Positions 1-13,000 of a stretch of DNA of 64,000 nt are shown here, piece after piece. Source of the DNA: Allium sativum (lineage: Eukaryota; Streptophyta; Magnoliopsida; Asparagales; Amaryllidaceae); the NCBI GenBank assembly GCA_030737875.1, contig CM060909.1:393523065-393587064 (forward strand). Reading direction: 5' to 3'. Below the pieces are notes generated by a model, which saw only the letters and a list, made by a program, of their open reading frames with translations, was not told the origin of the DNA and made no database searches. The position numbers and the translations under genes are program-made. Each line of letters starts with the position of its first letter. Within the stretch, counting starts at the first letter, position 1.

Positions 1-341
1 CATTCAATAAATTGTTTTATGTAACACGATCATTTAATAAATTACCAACAAGATAGGTTTAGAAGCTTAATGTTCGTGCTTTCAACCTCATCTTTCGTCA
101 TTGGTTGTCATCATCATTGAGGTATTAGCAAGCATTAAGATACAAACATAATAATAATTTTATCATAGTGGTCTAGCATAAATGTTAAAGTCAAAATAAC
201 CATAGCTTAGTCCAACCAATTTATCAACCACAAATTATGGATCAATTTATTAGTCATATTGATACCTCTTTGCACTTAAAACTGACTAAATTACACTATA
301 ATCTTACAGTCCATGGTTTATTTACCAAATTGTCTTTCATG
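1..341. other. AT-rich flanking DNA, nothing recognised
   Basis: No open frame or repeat could be assigned here. It is the left flank of the outermost solo LTR. The matching right flank resumes at 45996, so the pre-insertion site would read across 341/342-346 into 45996. Confidence 0.5.
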
Positions 342-346
342 ATAAA
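342..346. repeat. TSD of outer family B solo LTR, left copy (ATAAA)
   Basis: Direct 5-bp repeat of 45991-45995, immediately outside the TG...CA termini at 347 and 45990. Confidence 0.85.
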
Positions 347-800
347 TGTAACGACCCAGATTTTTAAGCATTTTATTTCAAATATTTAAATTAGTTTTAA
401 TTACAGAATTGGTAATACAAATGGATTTTTATATTGAATTTATTTATGACGTTTGAATGTATTAATTTTAACACAATTTAAAACAATCTCGTAACGTCGC
501 GGTAGTTCGTAATATTACAGTTTTAACTTTAAACGATTATACTGGATTTGTTATAAGTCGAATTTCTTTGAAATAGGAAATATTCGAATCTAATTAACTG
601 TATCTTTCTAATGGAATTGAAATATAGAGATTTCGACTTGTAAATTGTATGTTATGTCCAAATCAAATTTTCAGAAAGTTGCTATGGAATCGTTTATAAA
701 TTATAACAATTTAATAAAGGGGTTTTAATACAAATTAAACGTCGTTTTAACTTGAAATTAAAACATCAAGTATAAATGCGTATTTTATTTATTTCTGAAG

Positions 801-832
<32 letters not shown>

Positions 833-1718
833 TCTAGATATATTCGATAATAATAATTTATTACTATTAAGTTAGATTATTTTAATCGATTTATATTATA
901 TCGATATAATATGGAATTTAAGAATAGCCAATTTTCAAACGACCTCCGTTTCCGATGAAACTAATTTTATTAAATTTGTAATGATTAATTATTGTAAGAT
1001 TTCCTGTTTGGAGTCAATTGAATATATTTTGTGACCATGCGCAATTTAAACATGTATTATTGAACCATTTGCAATTAAAAAGGAATTTTTGCAAACGAAT
1101 TCGGAATTCGATGAAACTAGTTTTGTCATGTCCAAAACATTAAATTATTGTAGGATTACAAGTTTCACTGCGATTGGAGATCGTATGTGGTAGTTTGAAC
1201 ATGTTACTTCATACGAAAGTTTCTTGAAAATTAAATATTCATAAGTGAAAATAAGTGGCACGACCCTAGAATCTTTCACACTGTAAACGACATCTTCCTC
1301 AACTTCAAATGTAAAGCATGTCCCTATTTTGGGATTTAAGTGTTTTTCCAAAAAAAAAAAAGCACTACAACATTAAAAGAAATCAAAAAATCGCAAATAT
1401 TCCCAGAAGCAACATGAAAAAAAACTACATACATCTCTGCATTAATAAATATATGCATGCATGTATGCATATATTGGTAATAGTTGCAGAGATGTATGCA
1501 TACAAAGATGAACTAATCTACATGGGCTACGAATTGTTGCAGAAATGTATGCATTTATTATGTATAAGTGCACAAATATATGCAACAAAGCTAACACGGA
1601 TGAAGGCTTATGAATATGTGCCAAAATGTATGCGTTTATTATTTACAAATGCACAAATGTATGCAACAATGTTTAAAAATTATGTATGCTTGAATAACAA
1701 GCCAGGATTGAATTAATG
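347..1718 (+). repeat. B2 solo LTR, segment 1 (5' end)
   Basis: Includes the TGTAACGACCC terminus and an (AT)n microsatellite at about 800-829. At 1440-1716 there is an imperfect tandem array built on 'atgtatgca'-type units; it resumes at 29050 beyond the nested insertion. Segment ends at the TAATG duplication. Short open frames here (for example 1318-1716) run through this array and are not considered genes. Confidence 0.8.
1714..1718. repeat. TSD of reverse family A solo LTR, left copy (TAATG)
   Basis: Matches 29046-29050. It is adjacent to the TGTAGCGACCC terminus at 1719. Confidence 0.85.
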
Positions 1719-4040
1719 TGTAGCGACCCGAACTTCCCCGGTCTCCGAAGAGAAGAGAAAGAACAGATTGCTTTGAGGACAAGACGAATCAGACACAAAC
1801 AGAAGAACATTTCATTGCTTATTACAACAATTACATCAGAATACAAGAATATCACAGAGCGTGAATAAATAATTTACATTTGATAAATATCAGAGATTTA
1901 AAATTCCATTTAAATACATAGCAGCGGAAAAATAATACAAACACAACTGAAAGAGATAAACGGATATAGAGCTTTCCGAATATCGTTCCAGCTGTAAACC
2001 ATGATCTTGTGAATATAAATCTGCAAAACCCAACTATTAGCTGCCCGTGTGGAAAATAGGGGCACCCAGAGTTTAGGTTAAAACAATAAACTCCAGGTCA
2101 GTCATGTGACTGGTGTGAGAACTAAAACAGTTATTAATCTTTATTTTTAAAGTTAGGTAAATCAAGGGATCACGCCGTATAACACGGAACGGGTTTCCTC
2201 CCAAAAATACCAATGCATAAAACAGACAGCGCAATGCTAAATAAAGAAAAATGAAGCTATTATAAGACCCAGGTCCCATCACACAATGCAACACAAGCCG
2301 GAGGATAGGGTTATACCTTATAATAGTCAAATAATGCTTGATACGCGAAATTTAATCTTTTGTTATTACTATAAGTAAAGAAATCAACTTCAAATATAAA
2401 TGTATCAATCATAGGCGGCTTGGGTACCATTTATCATGTCGCCATACTAGGCTCTACAATCAAAACCGAAATGTCACATATTGGAAATTGGATTTCCATC
2501 ATGAGTCGAGGCCAGGGATGGCTCCTCACCACTTCGAGACACTCTAGCAAATGTCTCAGGACTACACACTCTGGGTAACCCTTGGATCTTCAGGGCCGAT
2601 CCTCCCTTACGTTTGAGGATTGGTTATTCCTAAACACACGTTTCCCGGTCCTATCGTACCTATCCATCGGCTTCGTAGAGACCGATATAACCGAGGTGCC
2701 TTGCATTCCAACAACCACATAGGTAAAAATATAACAATGTCAGGGCTTGTAAAACGCTGACACCACCCATAGCTAGAAAGAAACGTCGTGCACTCCCTGC
2801 AGTCACGATCCCGTTTTTGACTCATACCGAGGTGTGAGGCTCGCGAATTAACACTATACACAAAGCTATGCTGTATTAAAGCCGTGCTTTGATCATCAAC
2901 CACAAGACTCTGCTTTTCAACAGAAGCCTTGATCATCTGCATCTCAGCATGAAACATAGGCAATTCACGCCATGCGAATGATGTCTATCGATATATATAA
3001 CCTCTGAGCTCGTACCTCTCAGAGAAGGGCGTTAAGCAAGAGAATAAATTCTCCGCCGCCAAACAGATATATATTTAATAGAGATCAATCAACACAAAAT
3101 AAAATCCAATGTCAGACACACATCCATTTACAAATTCGTTCTGGATCTAGACGAAACCGGAGGCACCTTATTCCTCGTCTCGTTTGTCCAATATAGGAGA
3201 GAGGCCCTCGCATATCCGTCGATCTCCAAGTACGTCTGGACGATCACCATTTATTACCTTGTCTTGGGTGTACAGCCCAATCAAGACATCAGTAATCATC
3301 CAAACGATGTGAAAACCTCCGGTCTTCAACCACCATCTTCATCGTCGACTTATTGTCGAATCAGTTATTCAGAATGGGTATAAACCCGACCTTTCTGAAT
3401 AACTCGCGTATATAATAAACAAGTGCTATAAAAACACAACATACGCCTCATTCCAATTCTGAATATTCTTTTATTTAAATATTCACATCTTTAGGGATTT
3501 TTTTCCCATTAATTTTATCAAAGATAAATTCTTTAAAATTTATTCTTTAATCTTCCTTTGGATTTTAATTCAAACCATATTAAGGTTTTCCAAACTAGTT
3601 GGGATTAGCGTACCTTACCGAAGTAATCATTTATTTGATTTCCCAATCCCAACCTATTCATCCCATAGAGAAAAACTGGTCATACTCCGTATCTAACACC
3701 ATGGTGTTATCGGAAAATTTAATTACCATTTCACGTTCAAATCTAATTAAAGATTTAACTATCGCTAGGAGCAAAACTGGTGATACTCCACTCTCGATCA
3801 TTTCCCAAATTTAATAATTTAAATTATCAATTCACATTTCAATCTAATTAAAAATTCATTAAAACTCCACCTAGTTTTAATCTTCCCAAAAATCAATATT
3901 GATGATTATTTAACTTTGGAAACACAAACATGCCGCATCGACAATCTACACCGTACTATTGATTTCTGCCTATATATAACCTCCGAGCTCGTACGTCTCA
4001 GAGAAGGGTGTTAAGCAAGAGAATAAATTCTCTGCCACAA

Positions 4041-4074
<34 letters not shown>

Positions 4075-7000
4075 GCAGAGATCAACCATACATTTTGAAA
4101 AACAATGACATACATGTAATCCTGCCTTTAACTGGGTTAAAGAACTAATGTCATTTAAAACACAGTTCACGATAAACCCAAATCACATTCCATTAATTAT
4201 GGAATCTTCACGGAAAACAAATCAATATATAATCAATATCAATTTCTGTATCCGACTAATAATATAAATGGAATAACGACAAAGCCTTTTAAATTCCATA
4301 TGTATTAACACTCTTCCTTTATAGAAGTTCACTTCGATTTTTATCAAATCGAATTCCACTCAATTCCAATTTAATATATTAAATTGGAAAACTTTACTTT
4401 GGAAAATTCTCGTTAAATCTTAATAAAAAGATTTATAAATTCCAAATCACATTTCATTGTAAATCGGGTTAAAGAACGAATGTCGTTAAAACACAGTTCA
4501 CAATAAACCCAATTCATATTCCATTTCAATTCCAATTAAATATTAATTAATTGGTAATTCTTTTTCAAACCTTAATTAAAAAATTTATTCTATTCAGACG
4601 GGGTTCAAGAACAGTGTTATTTAAGACACCATTCATGACAAACCCAAAATCACAATCCATTGTTAATCGGGTTAAAGAACAAGTGTTATTTAAAACACCA
4701 TTCGCGATAAACCCAAAAATAAATTCCAATTCAATTCCAATTAAATATTAATTAATTGGTATACTTCATTAAATCTAAATAAAAATATTTAACCTTTCCT
4801 CAACTGAGTTTAAGAACAGTGTTAATGAAGACACCATTCACGACAAACCCAAATCCCATTTGATATTAAATACAAAGTTCTGAATAGAAAATATATCAGC
4901 TTATATTCAATATCAAATTCTGAAATCAACAAATATCGTATTGGAATAACGATATATATCTTCCAAATTCCTCCACAATATCCGTATAGTCACGGAATCC
5001 AAATATCGAAATATTCCAAAGATAATTTCGATTCAAATCCATTCCAATTCATATATTTAAAATTTCGGTTGTATTTAAAACCATTTCAAATCCAATTTAA
5101 TTATTTAAAAATATTAGATTTCATAATTCTAGTTCATACCTAGTTCATTTCGATAAAATATATTTTTATCTTTTCAAATATGGAATTTTTCATCCCAATT
5201 CTTTCCAAATCATTTGTTATGATTTTACACAAATTATTAATATTTTTAATAATTTTATCAAGGCCCGTACAATCGATTTCCATAAACGGTCATCGAACTG
5301 CACTTACAGCGACCTTTTCCAAATTTGATTTGGACATAGTTCCAAATCCAACTGTTAGATTTCAAATCTCTCATATTCGTTAGAAAGCTCTTTTCAATAC
5401 AAACCCAACGGTTCCGGTTTTAGGAGAATTCGACTGTCGGATCTCCCGTAATGTTCGTTCGAAGTCGATGGTCGAAATTCGCGAACTGCCGTGGGCGCGA
5501 CACGTTCTATTCAGGCCATTAAATATATATATAATATATATATATTATATACGATTTCCTTTTAAAACATATTTTATAAATCGTTTTAAATTCGTTTTCA
5601 AAACGATTTCAACTTCTTATTCAATTTCAAATCAAAATTGAATATTCCATATCATCGATATATGAATGATAATATTTTCAAAACATTAGATCTTGAAATC
5701 GCTTCCTTTCCGATATTCATTATAAAAATGAATAAAATCGATATAAATATCGTTCACGTCAAAATGACGTTATTCTAATCAACACGGCTTTATATATTTA
5801 AATATATTCGTTTCCATCCCAAATCGGACATCAAAATTAGATTTTGATTCTGTTCTGAATATTATTTTAAAATATTCCTTATTTTAAAATATTCATTATT
5901 TTAAAATATCCGTTCGTTCTGAATTGGAATCAGACACAGTCAATTACCATATAATGTTATTTATATGGATTTCATACACACGTGTACACAACAATAATCA
6001 AACACTGTAAACCATCATCCAGAGTGCATTACACAACTGCATAAGTGTTAAATATAAGTAATCAACGCTTACAAAAGCTTTTCAACTAATCGATCGACAT
6101 ACAACTAAATAATTGGGATTAGTGTACGTCAAATATCATCCCAATACCCGTGTGGGGTTTTCAATCAACAAACAATGAATTTTATTTGTGTCGTTGGGCG
6201 ATGTGTAAAATTTATCGTCCCAATCAATATCAGTCAAATGTGTGTACACAAACAAAACATCCGATTTGTTTATGAATATTTATTTTATTCATATACACGT
6301 TAAAAATTATATTTTTAACTATAAAATATTTTATTCCATTCCACATCACACAATCAATTTTCACAACACAATCAAACAAACAAATAAGTCGTCCATGGTC
6401 TGTGGACGACGGGTGTCGGGTGCTGCTAAGCACCGTCTGCATCCTAGTATATATTTTAACTAGAAAATAAATTAAAGTGAGGAGTTCTCACCTTTGGGTT
6501 CCACTCCGCCATTCTTTAGCTGATGATGGTTTAGATTTATTTCCAATGCGTAGTGTTCTTCACCGTGCTTCCAACGCAGTCTATTTCACGCATTTGTGTT
6601 AAAAATCAGATTTTAAACAAGGCTACTACATATATGAAAATCATACTTTTATAACGTTACATGTATAGAAAAGATTATATTTTTATAATTCAGTTTTCTA
6701 TATCAAAATCATGTTTTTACTTCGCCACTTCATATATAAAAATCGAATTTTTATCGCTACTAATTATATTTTTACTTCGCTATGATATTAGTAAAAAAAT
6801 CAAATTTTTATATGGTTGTTATGTATATAAAAATCACTTCTTTATATGGTATTCATACAAAAATAAAAAATAAAATCTTTATATGAAGATTTCTCTATAA
6901 AAATCCTACTTTTAATTTACTTCTTATATGAAAATAATATTTTTATATTCTCTATTATATAAAAATCCTATTTTTACTAAATCAAAAATCCTATTTTTAT

Positions 7001-8130
7001 CTTGCTAACATATATATAAAGATCTTATTTTTTCTTTCTAAAAATCGTATTTTTATGCAAACAAAGATCATATCTTTTTAATTTCAAAAATCAACTCTTT
7101 TTATAGCTAAAAATCAATTCTTTCTATATTTAAAAATCAAGTCTTTTTATAGCTAAAAATCAAGTCTTTCTATAGCTAAAAATCAAGTCTTTTCTATTTA
7201 AAAGTTCATAGCCTTTCCATTTTAAAGTTAGATAAAAAAACAGAAAATAAAATCAATGTAAATAAAAACTCACGTTGGACGTTCGTCGAAGGAGTGGTGC
7301 GTGCTTGGGTTTGTTGAGGTGGTGCTGGGGTGTCGAGTGGTCGGGGATGGTAGGACAGATCGGCGGCAGGCCCTACAGTGGCGGGTGTTGGCTTTTGCGA
7401 CCTAGGGGGGTTTGGCTTCAATTAGAAGAAGAGGGAGAACGGAGGAGAGAGAGAGGAGAGGTCGGAGACAAGGAGGGATTCACCTGAGAGGGCGGCGACG
7501 CAATGGAAGACCAGCGACGGCGAAAGGGGGATGAGATGCGGTGCGGTTGTTTTTTTCCTTTTTCTAAATCGGCAAAAGTGAGAGGAGAGAGAAGAGGGAA
7601 AGAAAAGGGGGGCTATATATAAATTATAATATTTAATTCCATTTATTTTCAAAATGGTAAGTTTTTATTACGGACTCCAATCCAAACTCACCGCCGTCCC
7701 TAGCTAATTACCCCCATTCCGAACACAATGGGATATGTTTCGTAAGCCAATTCGTCAGTTACGACCAGTTTTCATCAAAATTAAAATATAAATCAATATA
7801 TTGAATTTAAACGTACATTTCAATATACAGGGGCCACATACGAACCCCAAAAATTCTAGAAAAATTATTTCTAGCTTCGTATTGAAGATACGGTCCTAAC
7901 AAAACTAATTTCATTAAATTCTGAGACCGTTTGAAAAATGGCCATTTTCTGGTCGATCCAAATTGACCGAAACTGTCAAAACACGTTTTCCTTCGCCGCA
8001 CTCACGTTTTAATCCCAAAAATTATGAATTTTGGAATATAACAATAATTTGACATTTCAGATCCAACAAAAGTGGTTTTATTAAATACGAAGGTCGTTTG
8101 CAAAATATCTATTTTTAAGGGCCATATTTC
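1719..8130 (-). repeat. A-rev1 solo LTR, main segment
   Basis: Covers roughly positions 378 to the 3' end of the LTR in reverse. The segment carries the 3' terminus with the TTCCCCG block (1719-1740), the hairpin group (2068-2112), the 'gagaataaattctc' palindrome (about 3042-3055), the second copy of the 5' module (about 5180-5520) and the leader (7270-7610). The (AT)n tract at about 4047-4070 is simple sequence. I see no coding sequence. Confidence 0.8.
8126..8130. repeat. TSD of LARD element, left copy (ATTTC)
   Basis: Matches 28664-28668. It directly abuts the first base of the 5' LTR at 8131. Confidence 0.85.
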
Positions 8131-9009
8131 AGTAACAACCCGAAAATCTGGGCCAGTTTAAAATTTTTATTTTGGCAATTTTAGTGAATTTTGCATATTT
8201 AAAATGAACTATTTTAAATAATATCGACGAGAAATTTATTTTGAATAGAATAGAACGTATATATTATATACGTCGTCGTTAAAATATAAATAATTATTTT
8301 AAATTATAAATAGAATTGAAAATGGCGCGGTAGTTCGATAATTCGATTTCAAACTTAAATTGAACATACCGGGTGCAAAACAAACCGGATTTTAGTGAAA
8401 CCAAAAATATTAGAATCTATTTGTGAATATATTTCCAACGAATCCGAAAAATTAAAATTTCATAGCGGGAATCAAAAGATATGTCCAGTTGAAAATTCTG
8501 AATAGTCGCTATGGAATTCAGGCCCTTAAAAATGGGAATTTTGCAAGCGACCTCGGATTTCGACGAAACCACTTTTTTTGGATCCGCGATGTCAAATTAT
8601 TGCTAGATTCCAAATTTCATAATTTTTCGAATCAATATGTGAGCGTGGCAAAGGAAAACGCGTTTGACCAGTTTCAGTTGATTTTAATCGACTGGAAAAT
8701 GGCCATTTTTCCAACAGTCTCAGAATTCGACGAAACTAGTTTTGTTAGGACCGTATCATTAATACGAAGCTAGAAAATATTTTTTGAGAATTTTTAGAGT
8801 TCGTATGTGACCCCGGTAAATTGAAATGTGCGTTCAAATTCAATATATAGAGTTATATGTTGATTTTAACGGAAACTGATCAAAACGGTCGAATCAGCTT
8901 ATGGTACATATCCCATTGGGTTCGGAATGGGGGTGAAACGCTATGGACGACAGGCGGTGGGCCTCGTTTAGAGGTCGTATGAAAAAGTCATCCTTATGGA
9001 CATTAAATT

Positions 9010-9383
9010 AATAAAAAAATATATTTTTTTCTCTCTCTCTCCCCCTTAAACTCCTCTGTCCCCCCCTTTCCGCTAGATTCATAACAGAAATAAAATAAAA
9101 AATAAAAAAAGGAACGAAGACGGAGGAGCTGTCGCTCCTCCGATCGAGCGCCACCGCCGCTAAGGGCGGGGCCACCACCCTCCATACCCGAACCCCCCCT
9201 CTGCCACTCCTCCTCTTCTTCTCCGGCCTCCACCTCGCGCCCTACGATCCACCACACCCCCTCCCTCCAGTCGAACGCGACGCCCCCCTCGAAAGCTCCA
9301 CCGCCTGAAGCCCTACACCCACCACCAGTAAGCCCGACGATGGCCATGAACCCCTTCTTCCTCTTCAATAAACTACTGTGAGT
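9010..9383 (+). promoter_or_regulatory. Putative transcription-start leader in the LARD 5' LTR, ending at a splice-donor-like site
   Basis: An A/T tract (about 9005-9030) is followed by CT-runs typical of plant 5' leaders. A GC-rich stretch in otherwise AT-rich DNA comes next, then CTACT|GTGAGTTTT at 9378. The same arrangement occurs in the 3' LTR (17110-17480), in A-rev1 (reverse, about 7266-7610) and, diverged, in the B copies (GTGAGT at 20868 and 30642). Promoter and splicing activity are inferred, not shown. Confidence 0.4.
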
Positions 9384-9906
9384 TTTATTCCACTTTATTT
9401 AGTTTAAATAATTTAGAAAAAAAATCAGTTTTTGTTTGGTTTTATACATAGGAAAAAAAAAATCAGATTTTGTATATTTAAATAAAATAGGAAAGTTTAG
9501 ATTTTTGTATTAGGAAAAATTTAGATTATTATTATGAGAAAGGAGTGATTTTTATTAGCAAAAAGATTATATTTTTATAATTAGGAGGAAAGGACTTTTA
9601 TGATAATTTAGTTGGGATTTTTATAATGTAGTTAGCAAATATAAAAATACCATTTTATATAAGTAGTGTATTAAAAATATAATCTTTTATATTGTAGAAG
9701 TATAAAAATATGATTTTTATATAGGTAAGATAGTAAAAATATCATCTTTATAAATATAGCAAAATAAAAATCTGATTTTTATTATATATGTTGAAATAAA
9801 GAGGTGATTTTTATAGTGATGAAATAAAAATTTAATCTTTATATTTGAAAAGGCGAAATCTTTATATTTGAAAAGGCGAAATCTTTATATTTAAAAGACG
9901 AAATCT

Positions 9907-10085
9907 TTATGTAGAGAATAGCGTGATAAAAATAGAATTTTTATCTATATAGTAGCGTTGTAAAAATAGAATTTTTATCTATATAGTAGCGTTGTAAAAA
10001 TAGAATTTTTATCTATATCGTAGCGTTGTAAAAATAGAATTTTTATCTATATAGTAGCGTTGTAAAAATAGATTTTTTTTATCTA
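9907..10085 (+). repeat. 34-bp tandem repeats with self-complementary core (5' LTR copy)
   Basis: About five units of GTAGCGTTGT + AAAAATAGAATTTTTATCTA + TATA. The AAAAAT...ATTTTT core can fold on itself. The 3' LTR array (about 18020-18155) has about four units, so copy number has changed since insertion. Confidence 0.75.
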
Positions 10086-13000
10086 TATAGCGTGATTATA
10101 AAAATGTGATTTTTATATACATGGCAATAATATAAAAATGTGATTTTTATATATGTAGTGAATACAGGCAACGAAAGTGACAAAAGGCGAGAACGACAAG
10201 ATTTTCTACATATGAAGAGTCGTAGAGTTTGGATTAGCTTTGGTGAGAATTTCTCACTCTTCAATTTCTTCTTCTAGTTATATATATATACTAGGATGCA
10301 GAAGGTGCTTAGCAGCACCCGACACCCGTCATCCACAGACCATGGATGGCTTGTTTGTTTAAATTGATGTGTTGTGAAATTGTTTGTGATGTTGATGTGA
10401 AATCGATAATAAAATGTAGATGGTTGAAATAAATTAATTATCGTTAAAAATATAATTTTTAACGTGAATGTGAATAAATAAATATTTATAAACAAATCGG
10501 CCGATTTGTTTATATACACTGATTTGACTGATATTGATTGGGATGATAAATTTTACACATCGCCCAACTGCACAAATAAAAATCTGTGTTTGTTGATTTG
10601 AAACCCCACACGGGTGTTGGGATGAAATTTGGCGTACACTAATCCCAATTATTTAATTGTATGTCGATCGATTGGTCGACAGACGGTGTAAGCGTCGATT
10701 ATTTATATTTGATACTTATGCAGTTGTGTGGTACACTTTGGATGATGGTTGATTGTTTATCGTTGCTATTATATACATGTTTTGTATGGAATCCATATAA
10801 TTAACATTATATGGTGATTGATTGGGCCTCATTCCAATCGGGAAATTAATGTGTGTTATAAAGGAAAATTCATGTGTTGAATATAAAAATAGTCATGTGT
10901 TGACGATGTTCATGTGTTGAAACTATTTATGTGTTGAGTAAAATATTTTTAATAATAAAATCTACATCTTTATCATATTTAAAATTAGAACTACTTCACG
11001 GTGGAGTCTAATTAAAAATCAAACGATAGATACCATAATTTTATAAAATATTTTACATAACAAAAATAGACGTGTGATGAAAGAAATATAGATTCATGTG
11101 TTGAATAGAATAAATATTCATTTGTTGAATAGAATAACGAATTTATTGAAATATATATAAAGCCGTGTTGATTAGAGTTGCGCTATTTTGACGTGAACGA
11201 TATTTATATCGATTATATTCGTTTTTATAATGAATATAGAGAAGAAGTGATTTCAAAATATAACGTTTTGAAAATATTATCATTCATATAGTAATGATAT
11301 GAAATATTCAATTTTGATTTGAAATTGAATGTAGCGTTGAAATGGTTTTGAAAACGAATTTAAAACGATTTATAAAATACGTTTTAAAAGGAAATCGACG
11401 AAATATATATATTATATATATGTTATATATATAATGGCCCGAATAGAACGCGCCGCGGCAATTCGTGAATTTCAACCATTGACTTCGAATGGACAGTACG
11501 GGAGATCCGACCGTCGGATTCTCCTAAAACTGGAACCGTTGGGTTCGTATCGAAAAGATCTTTCCAATGAATATTAGAAATTTGAAATCTAATGGTTGGA
11601 TTTGGAATTATGTCCAAATCAATTTCAGAAAAGGTCGTTGTAAGTGCAGTTCGATGGCCGTTGTTGGAAATCGACTGTACGGGCCTTGATAAAATTATTA
11701 AAAATATTAATAATTTGTGTAAAATCATAATTTGTGTATTGGAAAGAACTGGGATGAAAAACTCCATATTTGAAATGATAAAAATAGATTTTTGTCGAAA
11801 TGAACTAGTTTTGAACTAGAATTAAAATCAATTTATTTTTGAAATAAATAAATTGAATTTGAAAGAGATTTTAAAAATAATCAATATTCCCAATACATGA
11901 ATTGGACTGGAGTGAATCGAAATTATTTTCGGAATATTTCGATGTTGGATTTCGTTACTATACAGATATTGTTATGGGAATTTGAAAGATATATTTTATA
12001 TCGTTATTTCCAATACGATATTTGTTAGTTTCAGAATTTGATATTGAATATAAGCCGATATATTTTCTATTCAGAGCCTTGTATTTAATATCAAATGTGG
12101 TTTGGGTTTATCGTGAATCGTGTTTTAGATGACATTGGTTCTTTAACCCAGTTAAAGACAGGATATTGATTTTTGAAAAGATTAAAACTAAGTAGAGTTT
12201 TAATGAATCTTTAATTAGATTAAAACGTGAATTGATAATTTAAATTATCAAACTTGAAAGGTGATCGAGAATGGAGTACCACCAGTTTTGCTCCAAAGCG
12301 ATAGTTAAATCTTTAATTAGATTTGAACGTGAGGTGGTAATTAATTTTACCGATAACACCGTGGTGTTAGATGTGGAGTATTACCAGTTTTCTCCATGGG
12401 ATATATAGGTTGGGATTGGGAAATAAAATAAATAATTACTTCGGTGTGGTTCGCTAATCCCGACTAGTTTGGAAAACCATAATTTGGTTTGAAATGATAT
12501 CCAAAGGAAGATTAAAGAATAAATTTAGAAGAATTTATCTTGGATAAATTTAATGGGAACCTATTCCCTCAGAATGTGATTTTGTGAATAATAGAATATT
12601 CTGAATTGGAAGGAGGCGTTCGTTGTGTTTGTGTAACATATACGTGGGTTATTCAGAAAGGCCGGGTTTATACCCATTCTGAATAACCGATTCGACGAGA
12701 TGTCGAAGAAGAAGACGGTGGTCGAAGACCGGAAGTCTTCACATCGTTTGGGTGATTACTGATGATCTTGATTGGGTTGTACACCCAGGATGAGTGAAAC
12801 AGTTGGTGATCGTCCAGACGTACTTGGAGATGGATGGATATGCGAGGAAAGTGCCTCCGGTTTCGTTCAGACCCAGAACGAACTTGTAAATGGATTGTGT
12901 GTCTGACATTGGATTTTATTCTGTGTTGATTGATCTCTATTAAATATACATCTGTTTGGCGGCGGAGAATTTATTCTCTTGCTTAACGCCCTTCTCTGAG

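Noticed and set aside
9003..9368. 121-aa minus-strand open frame (and counterparts at 17122-17465 and on the + strand at 7275-7487)
   Set aside because: It covers a GC-rich leader whose composition yields Gly/Glu/Arg-rich frames on the opposite strand. The frames are not preserved between the LTR copies.
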